Shown here: piece by piece, positions 39,407-47,719 of the stretch | How the letters are laid out: each line of letters begins with the position of its first letter | Position numbering within the stretch: position 1 is the stretch's first letter | Program-made: the position numbers and the translations under genes | Assembly (NCBI GenBank): GCA_014084085.1 | Contig: NPFB01000001.1 | Span: 179,611 to 243,610 of the forward strand | Direction of reading: 5' to 3' | DNA length: 64,000 nucleotides | Origin: Hondaea fermentalgiana | Taxonomy: Eukaryota > Sar > Bigyra > Thraustochytrida > Thraustochytriidae | The notes under the pieces: generated by a model | Seen by the model: the letters and a program-made list of their open reading frames with translations, nothing else | The model's database searches: none | What the model was told of the DNA's origin: nothing

Positions 39407-40957
39407 ATGGTGGCGTGGCTCCCTTCTGCAGTTGACGGCGTGCGCGAAGGGCTGTACGGAGGGGAGACGTATGCGCTCAGCACGTCGCATGGTATCGTTG
39501 TGGCGCTGAGCGCGGGAAACCCCAACGTGCTGCAGCTTGACGGGAAAAATGACCAAGGGCTCTCTGAATGGTCGCTCGTCGACGTTGTAGACAATGACAT
39601 GGAAAGCGTCGACGTCGACTTTGTCTTTGCCATCGATCGCGACAACTTTATCGCCACCGATGGCGCCGTCATAAACCGCTACACCTTCAATGACGCAACC
39701 GCGAGCTTTATCCTCGAGAGCACATCAACATGGCTCGACGGCGTCTGCGAGTTGCCCGTCAACATGCACTTGCAAGAGGCAGCTGTTGCCTTGGTTTGCA
39801 TCGATGGCAATCAAACAGCCGCAACGCGTCAACTCTTGATCACCAATGGAGAGCAAGACGAAGACGCTATTCTCGCAAGCAAGAGCTCATCGACTACGAT
39901 AAAAGCTGAACCCTTGTGGAGTGTCGCAAATGCGGACAGCACCACCATTGGTGTACAGACGATTGCCTCCTCTGAATCTGAAACCTTTGGATCCGCCCTG
40001 GCGCTCAGCACGGACGCCAACATGCTTGTTATAGGGGATTCGCTCACTGATGAACCCACAACGGACGACATGCTTCTTTCTGCCTATGGAGATCTCCTCA
40101 TTTTTGAGCGTAACGACACCGACTCATATTGGGTCCAGACAGCCAGTATTCAGGCTCCAGATGACTCGCGCTGTTTGCGCACGATTTACCAAACGAGCAG
40201 CCTCAACAACGAAACGACTTCTAGCTCTTTTCAAGTACAAAACACGTGCGCTCTCTTCGGCCACGCCGTGGCGATCTCTCCCGACAAAAAGACTCTCGCG
40301 GTAGCCTCGCGCGGCTTGCGTCGCATCAGTGGCTACATTTCGATTGACGGCGAAGAGGTCCTCCTGGGCCAGAATATGACGACTGAGGCACGATCTGGCG
40401 CTGTCCACATTTACATTCGAGAATCCTTGCAGGCCGACTGGATGCATAATCGCTCGCTCTTCGACGATGTCTCGGGTCTCTTTCGTCACGAATTTAATTT
40501 CGCCGAAAGTCTGGCTTTTGACGGGAACATGCTCGTGGTGTCTGCACCCGTCTTGGACCCCAGCGCGACCAGCAATGACGATAGTGATGATGTGATTCCC
40601 TCGTTGCGCGTTTTCGACGCTTCTCAAACGTGGGCAGAAACCTCCCGCATTAAGAGTCCTCTTGCCGAGGCTTCGCGTCTTGGCGACTCCATGGGGAGCG
40701 CGATCGCAATCACGCCGAACGGAGATATCGTGGCCTCCTCCTCTCTCGCCGAGGTTGGCGTCATCTTCGAGCCCGAGGATTCTACCGACAACACGCTCGC
40801 CATCACGGACTACCTCATTTTCATCGGCCTTGGCGTCTTCGTCCTTGCCACCGCCACCATTGCCGCCCTCATCACGATTTCCAAGCGTCGCCGCGACCGC
40901 CGTCGCGCCCAAGACCAAAGCGTCACGCCTCGCGTTTTCATTGACACGTCGGGCTGA
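39407..40957 (+). CDS. FG-GAP/beta-propeller-like single-pass membrane protein
   Basis: About 516 aa from the first ATG (CATCATGG). The ectodomain contains four similar motifs with the FG-GAP pattern: FGSALALSTDANMLVIGDS, FGHAVAISPDKKTLAVAS, FAESLAFDGNMLVVSAP and MGSAIAITPNGDIVASSS. Several N-glycosylation sequons occur (NQT, NDT, NET, NMT, NRS). One membrane segment near residues 470-495 (DYLIFIGLGVFVLATATIAAL) is followed by a basic stop-transfer cluster SKRRRDRRR and a short tail, giving type I topology. Oddly, no signal peptide is visible, so a first exon may be missing or the true start may lie upstream; no convincing donor/acceptor pair was found. FG-GAP repeats form integrin-alpha-like propellers, so adhesion or sensing is plausible. 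The ligand is unknown. Confidence 0.75.
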   Translation: MVAWLPSAVDGVREGLYGGETYALSTSHGIVVALSAGNPNVLQLDGKNDQGLSEWSLVDVVDNDMESVDVDFVFAIDRDNFIATDGAVINRYTFNDATASFILESTSTWLDGVCELPVNMHLQEAAVALVCIDGNQTAATRQLLITNGEQDEDAILASKSSSTTIKAEPLWSVANADSTTIGVQTIASSESETFGSALALSTDANMLVIGDSLTDEPTTDDMLLSAYGDLLIFERNDTDSYWVQTASIQAPDDSRCLRTIYQTSSLNNETTSSSFQVQNTCALFGHAVAISPDKKTLAVASRGLRRISGYISIDGEEVLLGQNMTTEARSGAVHIYIRESLQADWMHNRSLFDDVSGLFRHEFNFAESLAFDGNMLVVSAPVLDPSATSNDDSDDVIPSLRVFDASQTWAETSRIKSPLAEASRLGDSMGSAIAITPNGDIVASSSLAEVGVIFEPEDSTDNTLAITDYLIFIGLGVFVLATATIAALITISKRRRDRRRAQDQSVTPRVFIDTSG

Positions 40958-41912
40958 GCCTGCGACCTTTACTATCCTTTTTGTGATGCGGAGTGCAAGG
41001 CCCTTGCTCTCTCTGTAATGAACAATACCTTTTTTGTGCTTGCTTGCTTGCTTGCTTACTTGCTGTGCTCGTTGTTCTGCACGCAACCGACGAGAGCGCG
41101 CTGCGATCGCGTGGGGGCCAATCCAAACGTCCCCCCTCCCCCCCCCACCATCATACGAAAGCGAAACTCAACCCAGTTCTCCACCTCACACCTCCGTCCC
41201 CGGGCCGTCCCTTTCAAGGCTGGTTCTTCTCCAGCCCGAGAAGATGTTGTATACCATGGCCGGCATCGAGAAGCCGTATACGCGTCCCCGGAGCAAAGAA
41301 ATCGGGCGCCGGCCCGAACCTCCCGTCGAGGCCCGTGCCGTGGACCCCCACCTGGCAGGCTCGGCTCTTCGCCGGCCAGCTGCCTGCAGCCAGCCCAGTC
41401 GCCCCTGGCCGGCCGCGTTGACCAGGCCCGCTGCCGCGTGCTGCAGCGCGTGCGCATTTACACACATCCCGTCCCCGCTCCTCACGTCGGTCAGCCATGT
41501 GGCCTCTATTACTCGCCGCACCCGTTCTCCAGCCAGCGTGCGCTACGCGGATCGTGGATACCCATGCACTTTGCACAACAAAAAACCAACCAACACAAGC
41601 CGGGCTGGCAGTCTTGAGACCACGCGCGACGAGAGCGGCGAGCGATCGTCGACTCTGCCGCGCTGGCTGGCGAGAGAACGTGTCAGCAGGGCGCGCTGCA
41701 GCAGGGCGAGATCATCATTCGTGACACTGGCGAGGGCGGTGCACAAACCCGGAACGTGCACAAGAGCAAAGCAGAGCAGAGCAGAGCAGAGCAGAGCAGA
41801 GCAGAGCAGAGCAGACCAAGGCAAACCCGAAGCCGCGTCGAGCCGCCAAGAGAAAGAGGTCGGAGATCGGCGCGCGCGCGAGCGAGAAGCACGAGCTCAG
41901 GCAGAAGACAAG
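40958..41912. promoter_or_regulatory. Upstream region of the vWA-Hint gene
   Basis: This GC-rich, low-complexity sequence stays open in several frames. It contains a (GCTT)n run at about 41040-41060, a C run at 41131-41146 and the AGAGC pentamer array just before the start codon. No separate gene is supported. Confidence 0.55.
41762..41816. repeat. AGAGC/AGCAG pentanucleotide microsatellite
   Basis: About ten copies of a five-base unit lie some 100-150 bp upstream of the vWA-Hint start codon, in the likely 5' leader or promoter. Confidence 0.9.
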
Positions 41913-44069
41913 ATGGTGTACAAGGAGCCCAGCACGCCGCCGCCCGCGCCGGGGAACAGCGAGACGGAGTCGGCAGCAGCGGCGGCAGCGAGCGAGACGA
42001 GCCTGGACGCCACGAAAGGGCACGCGGGCGCCGAGGCAGGCGAGGGGGAGAGCAAGGAGACGCGCGTGAGCATCTCCAAGGAAAAGGAGGGACACGCTGC
42101 TCTGCTGACGATCCACCCCCCGGGGGAAATCGACGAAGAGGTCGCCCCGCATCATGTATGCTGCGTCATTGACGTGAGCGGATCCATGGGCGCCGATGCA
42201 AGCGTCAAGGACATCAACGGCGGCGTTGAGTCAAGCGGGCTCTCCGTGCTCGACGTCGTCAAGCACTCCATCTCCACCATTCTTGCAACAATGTCGGACA
42301 ACGACTACATCTCCTTGGTCACTTTCCATTCCGTATCCAAGATTATTTGCGAAAGAGTGCAGTGCGACGACGCCGGAAAAATGGAAGTGCAAGACCACCT
42401 CGATCGTCTTCACCCACAAGCAGCCACCAACCTCTGGAGCGGTCTGCGAGATGGTCTTAATCTCATCAGCAAGGACCCTCAAGCCAAAGAGGGTCTCGCA
42501 TCCATCTTTCTCTTTACTGACGGCATGCCCAACGTTGAACCCCCTCGCGGCCATATCCCAACCCTGGAACGCCACATTGAGACCGAGGGTCGCCTGCCTT
42601 GTACTGTAAACACCTTTGGGTTTGGGTACAACATGGACGCCACGCTATTGCAAAGCATTGCGCGCGTATGCGCAGGATCATACGCTTTCATTCCCGATGC
42701 CGGCATGGTTGGCACCGTCTTCATTCACGCTTGTGCAAACACCTTTAGCACATTCGCCATGGACACGCGTCTCAGCATCAGCCTGCCCGACGGCCTTGCT
42801 CTCACCAAGGATTGTCTGGATTCACTCCGTGCACGTTTCGCGCTCGACATGATCGACTGGGGTCTTGTTCTTCGCCTCGGCGCCCTGCAGTACGCACAGC
42901 CTCGATCCGTGTACCTTGAGTTTGATAAGGCCACCGACCTCGTCGACGTGGGGCTCACCTTTCGAAAAACCTGTGCACCAGATCTAACTCGAGTCGAGGC
43001 TGACGTCGTGCCTTCATCGCCTGACACCGCGCAAAACACCATTGTCGCTGCGCAGCGGAGCGACCTTGCTCGGGCACTGGCCAGCCTTTGCGAAACGAAC
43101 TTCAAGCCCCAGCTTGCCAGCGACGTAAAGGCGCTCTGCGAGAACTTGCAAAATGCCACGTCGACGCTCTCGAACCCCTCTGCTCGCGCCGCAGTCGAGG
43201 CCATGCTCGCTGACGCTAAAGGTCAAATTCTTGAGGCTGTGAGCACAAATGATGCCTTCGAGCGATGGGGACAACGCTATTTGCGCTCTTTGCTCAGCGC
43301 GCACTCTCTTGAGGTATGCAACAACTTCAAGGATCCTGGCGTTCAGATTTACGCGCGTGGCGCCCGCTTCCTCACGATTCGCGACAAGGCCGAGGCTTCC
43401 TTCGACGCTGTGCCTCCTCCCAAACCCTCACGCCGGCAGTCGGCAGAGCCTGTCTCCCGCGAGGCCATGCGCAATTTGTACCTCAATGTCTCGCGCGGCT
43501 GCTTTGCGCCGGACTGCGTTGTCGACATGGCCCCCGGCAGTGAGCTGTCGCAAAAGCCCATTTCCGAGATCAAACGTGGCGATCACGTTCTTTCTTGGGG
43601 TAACAAGCCTGCTCGCGTGGAGTGCGTCATCCGTTTCGAGCTTTCAAGGTCGTCAGCGACCTCCGAAATTCCCGATCCGCTCGTCAGCTTCCCCGGTGGT
43701 CTTCGCATCACGCCCTACCACCCCATGTACATTTCTGCGAGCAAGGCTTGGGCTTTCCCGTGCGACCTTCCCGAGGCCTCCCTCTCTGACGCGCGCAATG
43801 TTGACGCCGTCTACAATCTCCTTCTCGCCGATGGTCACACTGTTTGCGTCAATGGGTATACCTGCGTGACCTTGGGCCATGAATTTACCGAGCCTTGCGT
43901 TGCCCACCCCTATTTTGGATCTCCTCTCGTGCGCAGGGATTTGGCTGCCCTCCCTGGATTCAAGAATGGCTCTCTTACCTTGACGGGAGACTGTTTCCTT
44001 CGGGACCCAGCAACTCTTCAGGTTTGCGGCATCGATCTCAACGCCATCGCAACTCCTAAGTCGCAATAA
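41913..44069 (+). CDS. von Willebrand factor A domain protein with C-terminal Hint domain
   Basis: Intronless, 718 aa. The start in ACAAGATGG is preferred; the open frame upstream is low-complexity leader. An Ala/Glu-rich N-terminus leads to a vWA domain (about 80-260) with the MIDAS motif DVSGSMG (Asp87, Ser89, Ser91), Thr in QAATNLWSGL and Asp in LFTDGMPN, so metal binding looks intact. A middle beta/helical region (about 270-510) matches the Vwaint-like part of vWA-Hint proteins. The Hint domain starts at GCFAPDCVVDM (Cys530), followed by ISEIKRGDHVLSW, ITPYHPMYI and VYNLLLADGHTVCVNG, and ends near the C-terminus. Hint domains self-cleave at such a Cys in hedgehog and inteins. Here it is C-terminal, so cleavage could release or modify the vWA part. 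No signal peptide is seen. The stop codon overlaps an AATAAA. Confidence 0.85.
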   Translation: MVYKEPSTPPPAPGNSETESAAAAAASETSLDATKGHAGAEAGEGESKETRVSISKEKEGHAALLTIHPPGEIDEEVAPHHVCCVIDVSGSMGADASVKDINGGVESSGLSVLDVVKHSISTILATMSDNDYISLVTFHSVSKIICERVQCDDAGKMEVQDHLDRLHPQAATNLWSGLRDGLNLISKDPQAKEGLASIFLFTDGMPNVEPPRGHIPTLERHIETEGRLPCTVNTFGFGYNMDATLLQSIARVCAGSYAFIPDAGMVGTVFIHACANTFSTFAMDTRLSISLPDGLALTKDCLDSLRARFALDMIDWGLVLRLGALQYAQPRSVYLEFDKATDLVDVGLTFRKTCAPDLTRVEADVVPSSPDTAQNTIVAAQRSDLARALASLCETNFKPQLASDVKALCENLQNATSTLSNPSARAAVEAMLADAKGQILEAVSTNDAFERWGQRYLRSLLSAHSLEVCNNFKDPGVQIYARGARFLTIRDKAEASFDAVPPPKPSRRQSAEPVSREAMRNLYLNVSRGCFAPDCVVDMAPGSELSQKPISEIKRGDHVLSWGNKPARVECVIRFELSRSSATSEIPDPLVSFPGGLRITPYHPMYISASKAWAFPCDLPEASLSDARNVDAVYNLLLADGHTVCVNGYTCVTLGHEFTEPCVAHPYFGSPLVRRDLAALPGFKNGSLTLTGDCFLRDPATLQVCGIDLNAIATPKSQ

Positions 44070-44234
44070 ATCTCTAAATCTATCCTTTTTACTTCAAGGA
44101 TTTCATAATTTGTTGTCGCAGCGCAAAGGATATCTTTCTTCCCGCAATAATATAAATTATACGAACGTTCTTGGGACATAGGCCTACATTGTCAGATACT
44201 ACCAAAAAAAGAAAAGAAAAAACCAAGCAGACTC
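44070..44234. other. Convergent 3' spacer
   Basis: This 165-bp AT-rich spacer separates the stop codons of the vWA-Hint gene (+) and the tRNase Z gene (-). It contains ATACTACC near 44196, related to the GTAGTA motifs near other gene ends. Confidence 0.6.
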
Positions 44235-46766
44235 TCATGACAAACGATCCAATCGTTGCGTTCGAGCAAGCGCCTGCAGTTCATTAAGATTCGACAGCAA
44301 AGGTACGCACAAAAGATCAGAAGCAAGAATGGTAGGAGCTTGACTCGCAATCTGCGTCGTCGCGCTACGAGGATAACGCTGACTAAAATGCGTTAGAACG
44401 AGCACGTTCGACGCCATCGCTTGAGCTGCCTCACAAGCTTCACCAATCGTGCTATGCCTCTTGCGCACGGCCTGGTCTTTGCGCGAATCATCAAAAGTCG
44501 CTTCGTGTACCAGAACGCGATAAGCAGCTACCGCGCCCCGCGGCGGACCACTCAGTGCGCGCCACATCTTCGGACATGGACGCGTGTCACCAGAGTACAC
44601 GAGCCATACGCTCGAACCATCCCGCGTGGGCACTAGAAGTCCAATGGCAAAGGCGTCTCGGCAATGGAAAACATCACACACTTGAGCATTCAGACTGCGC
44701 AGTCCCTGCTGCGCCTGGCGGAAGTGCCGAAAGGTAGCGCGCACCATGGGCTGAAGCTTGACGAGATCCTCGAGAAACTGACCCACGGTACCCGGGCCGT
44801 AGATATCAAGCGTCTCTGCACCACCCAAGGCAGCCCGAACCTCAAGTATTCGAGCAAGTCCGCCATGGTGGTCTAGGTGAGCATGCGAGATGCAAATCCA
44901 CTTGAGCTCGCGCACAACTTCTTGCGCACGCGGCAAGCCGTAGAGGCGCACCATTTGCGAGTAGCTTCCTTCACCGACGTCGAGCAAGCCGTAGCCTTGG
45001 CCATTAGCAAGTTGTAGCAAGATGCCGCTGCAATTTCGCAGTTTTGCTGGCTTGGCGGCCCCCGTGCCCAGAAATGTAATGCTCGCATCTCCATGATGTT
45101 CATTGCTGTTGCTGGCAGTCTCCTCCATGACAACATCGTCGATGCACACCTCGTTAGCATCTGTGCCATCCGTATCCGTGTCCTTCTTTGCATCCTTCTC
45201 AGCCTTGATTAGTAGCCTACGCTGCAGCAGAAAACCATGTGCTCGATGATCGTCGCGACAAACTTCCATTGACTTTACTTTCAAATGTACAGCTGCCATG
45301 ATGTGGTCCCCAATGTATTCCTTGCTCCCCAGGGCAAGAAGTTTTTGCGTTGGCTGCGTCGCGCCGATTGCCTCTGCTTCAGCACAAAGAGCATCCTCTG
45401 CAGCGCTTCGCGGTAATAGTCGGGGAGATGCTTCACGAACACGGGCGTTCCAACGCGCAGACGATGCAAATGGGTCCGGTTTGGCATTGCAAAAGCTCTC
45501 ATGCACAAAAACGTGTCGTGCGATCGACCGTGCAGCAATCCACGTCTGGTATGCTGGAGTCTCCACCACACATTTGGGGGATAAGTGAATGATCGTTTTC
45601 GCCTCATGACCACATGTTTTGTCGGTTTTCAAATGAATGCTTCGTGTCAGAGACGAAAGGTGCGCTTCGCTAGGGCAGTTTACGATAGCAAGAATCATGT
45701 TTGCTCCATCACGACGGGGGCTTTTGCCATCGTAGTTGATGCGCTGCCACAGTCGAACGAGATACACGATGCTCGTTGCCTCTTTCTCCTCTTGTTCCTC
45801 TTGGTCCTTTTGGTCCTTTTGGTCCTCTTCATCATCATCTTCATCATCGTCTTCTTCTTCTTCTTCGTCGTCGTCATCATCATCTTCTTCTTCTTCGTCG
45901 TCGTCGTCGTCGTCATCACTGCTGTCACTTGTTTCTCGCGCGCGATCAACGGCACACCAATGGCAATAATTAGATTGCTTTTCCACTGCGTTCTCACCCG
46001 CTCGAAGCGTGACCATGAGTAAATCAACAAGATCAAGCTCTTCATATTTGGCCTGATGACAAGCTGCACGACCTACATCCACAGCATTGACTTCGGGCCA
46101 TCGACGAGGAATGAAGCGTTTGTGCGCATTGACAAAATCCAGAGTACCCTGCGGTCCCCGTACTGCAAGTGTTGGGGCACCTGCATCGGCCAGCGAAAAG
46201 TAAATTCCGCCAACGCCGCCAGCGGTGGCTGCGTCAAGCGTTGTAAGGCAGATCGCACGGACTTTGGCAGACTTGACCCGGAACTGGGCACACAACCTTT
46301 GCGTGCCCTCGCCTGCGTCGAAAAGTATCCGACCATAGACTTTATGAGCCTCATCCTCGAGTCGCTGCAGTTCATAATCCTCCTCGACATCGACTTTGCC
46401 CTGGCCTTGCGCCGCCAAAGAGGTCCCGCGGCCCTCCTGGGCCTTGTCGCGCAAAAGGTCCATCTTGACTCTCCCCGGCGCCTCTACGGCCAGCACCAGC
46501 GTCGGTGCCGTACCAAAGGACCCGGTGGCCAGCACCGAGACCCTGTGTTCGCACTCCATCCTCGCGGGCTCCGTCGAACCAGAAGAGGTCCTCGTTGCCG
46601 CGCAACGTGGGCTCGTAGCACCAGGCTGCTGCTCTGCCTCTGCTTTGGTGGTGGTGCGGCAGAAATGGAAAACGGAGGAGCGCACGTGGGACCAAACTTG
46701 GCCAGAGATCAGTACCCGCCAGAGCGAGGGAGATTGAGGTTTTCCGTGTGCTGTTTTGTCTCTCAT
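44235..46766 (-). CDS. ELAC2: tRNase Z, long form (ELAC2-like)
   Basis: About 843 aa, intronless. The long-form architecture is visible: an N-terminal degenerate lactamase half (MECEHRVSVLATGSFGTAPT onward, with LFDAGEGTQRLC) and a catalytic C-terminal half with SITFLGTGAAKP, the zinc motif HAHLDHHGG (about 628-636), VYSGDTRPC, HEATFDDSRK, HSTIGEA and THFSQRYP. It removes the 3' trailer of precursor tRNAs. An acidic insert (SSDDDDDDDEEEEDDDDD and following) interrupts the N-terminal half. The start is uncertain: ATG 46766 gives a basic, acid-free leader (SLWRVLISGQVWSHVRSS) resembling a mitochondrial presequence; ATG 46559 has a better Kozak context (GAGGATGG) and begins right at the conserved domain. 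Alternative starts could give mitochondrial and nuclear forms, as known for human ELAC2. It is divergent from the FKBP gene, about 100 bp away. Confidence 0.88.
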   Translation of the reverse strand: MRDKTAHGKPQSPSLWRVLISGQVWSHVRSSVFHFCRTTTKAEAEQQPGATSPRCAATRTSSGSTEPARMECEHRVSVLATGSFGTAPTLVLAVEAPGRVKMDLLRDKAQEGRGTSLAAQGQGKVDVEEDYELQRLEDEAHKVYGRILFDAGEGTQRLCAQFRVKSAKVRAICLTTLDAATAGGVGGIYFSLADAGAPTLAVRGPQGTLDFVNAHKRFIPRRWPEVNAVDVGRAACHQAKYEELDLVDLLMVTLRAGENAVEKQSNYCHWCAVDRARETSDSSDDDDDDDEEEEDDDDDDEEEEEDDDEDDDEEDQKDQKDQEEQEEKEATSIVYLVRLWQRINYDGKSPRRDGANMILAIVNCPSEAHLSSLTRSIHLKTDKTCGHEAKTIIHLSPKCVVETPAYQTWIAARSIARHVFVHESFCNAKPDPFASSARWNARVREASPRLLPRSAAEDALCAEAEAIGATQPTQKLLALGSKEYIGDHIMAAVHLKVKSMEVCRDDHRAHGFLLQRRLLIKAEKDAKKDTDTDGTDANEVCIDDVVMEETASNSNEHHGDASITFLGTGAAKPAKLRNCSGILLQLANGQGYGLLDVGEGSYSQMVRLYGLPRAQEVVRELKWICISHAHLDHHGGLARILEVRAALGGAETLDIYGPGTVGQFLEDLVKLQPMVRATFRHFRQAQQGLRSLNAQVCDVFHCRDAFAIGLLVPTRDGSSVWLVYSGDTRPCPKMWRALSGPPRGAVAAYRVLVHEATFDDSRKDQAVRKRHSTIGEACEAAQAMASNVLVLTHFSQRYPRSATTQIASQAPTILASDLLCVPLLSNLNELQALARTQRLDRLS
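45775..45925. repeat. Coding CTT/CGT/CAT trinucleotide tract (poly-Asp/Glu)
   Basis: Trinucleotide runs on the plus strand encode the Asp/Glu block of tRNase Z on the minus strand. Plus-strand frames through it read as poly-Ser, poly-Leu or poly-Phe/Val and are artefacts. Confidence 0.85.
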
Positions 46767-46867
46767 CAGACCTCGAACCTCTCGTTGCTGCCGGACAGCT
46801 TTTGCGTGCCCCTCGCCCGCCGCCCCCCTTCTGACCCGAGGCTCCTGCCTTGTCCCTGTGCGGCAAG

Positions 46868-47569
46868 ATGCGCGCCTGGTTCCTTGCGGCGGCCGTGGCT
46901 GCCTCGGCAGTCCTGGCCGCACATGGCGAGGCGGACCCGGAGGGCGTTGCCTTTTTGGAGGCCAACGCCGCAAAGCCGGACGTGGTGTCGCTCGAGTCCG
47001 GCCTGCAGTACAAGGTGCTTCAGCGCGGAGAAGGCAAGTTCCATCCGACAGTCGACTCGCCTTGCACGTGCCACTACCATGGAACCCTCATTTCGGGCGA
47101 GGTCTTTGACTCGAGCGTTGATCGCGATGAACCCATCGACTTTGCCCCGAATCAGGTCATTCGTGGATGGACTGAGGCGATGCAGCTCATGGTGGAAGGC
47201 GACAAACTCGAGCTGTATATTCCGAGCGACCTTGCGTACGGTGACCGCGGCGCGCCGCCCTCGATCCCGCCCGGGGCCGCACTCGTCTTCACCATTGAAC
47301 TTCTCTCCATCAACGGCAACAAGGTCCCTGCTATGCGGTGCGATCCGACGACGCTCGAGAACTGCGATGAGCGCGAGGCAAAGTACGCCACCAAGATGCG
47401 CGATACGTCCGCCGAAGAAGTAGCAAAGCAAATCGAGCGCCTCACCGGCATGCAAGGATCCAAGATGAAGCCCGATCTAGCAGATTGGCTCGCTCGCCGT
47501 CTGCAGATTCTCAAGCGCATCACCACCTTTGGCACTGAAGACCAAGCAACCGACAAACAAGAGCTCTGA
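46868..47569 (+). CDS. ER-type FKBP peptidyl-prolyl isomerase with KQEL terminus
   Basis: Single exon, 233 aa. A signal peptide (MRAWFLAAAVAASAVLAAHG) is followed by an FKBP domain at about 40-152: GLQYKVLQRGEGKF, CHYHGTLISGEVFDSS, PIDFAPNQVIRGWTEAMQLM, YGDRGAPPSIPPGAALVFTI. The residues lining the FKBP pocket are largely present (Tyr, Phe/Asp in VFDSS, Val-Ile, Trp, Tyr). A C-terminal helical extension of about 70 residues (CDPTTLENCDEREAKY, MKPDLADWLARRLQIL) has two Cys that could form a disulfide. The protein ends DKQEL, a KDEL-like tetrapeptide that suggests ER retention. The likely role is proline isomerisation in folding of secreted proteins. The start at 46868 follows AAG and directly begins the signal peptide. 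Confidence 0.9.
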   Translation: MRAWFLAAAVAASAVLAAHGEADPEGVAFLEANAAKPDVVSLESGLQYKVLQRGEGKFHPTVDSPCTCHYHGTLISGEVFDSSVDRDEPIDFAPNQVIRGWTEAMQLMVEGDKLELYIPSDLAYGDRGAPPSIPPGAALVFTIELLSINGNKVPAMRCDPTTLENCDEREAKYATKMRDTSAEEVAKQIERLTGMQGSKMKPDLADWLARRLQILKRITTFGTEDQATDKQEL

Positions 47570-47719
47570 TGAACTAGGCCCATGGTAAGCTCAATTTACA
47601 CCTCGCGCTTCATTTACACCTCGCGCTCGTAGTAATAGAGAAAAAAGAAACATGTTGATCGAAAATCTTTCATCATTTTCGTGGCGGCGCGTCTCGACGC
47701 TTGCTAGGGAATCGGACCA

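Noticed and set aside
45585..46022. Hydrophobic plus-strand frame resembling a membrane protein
   Set aside because: Its Leu/Val/Ile runs are the antisense of the Asp/Glu microsatellite of tRNase Z.
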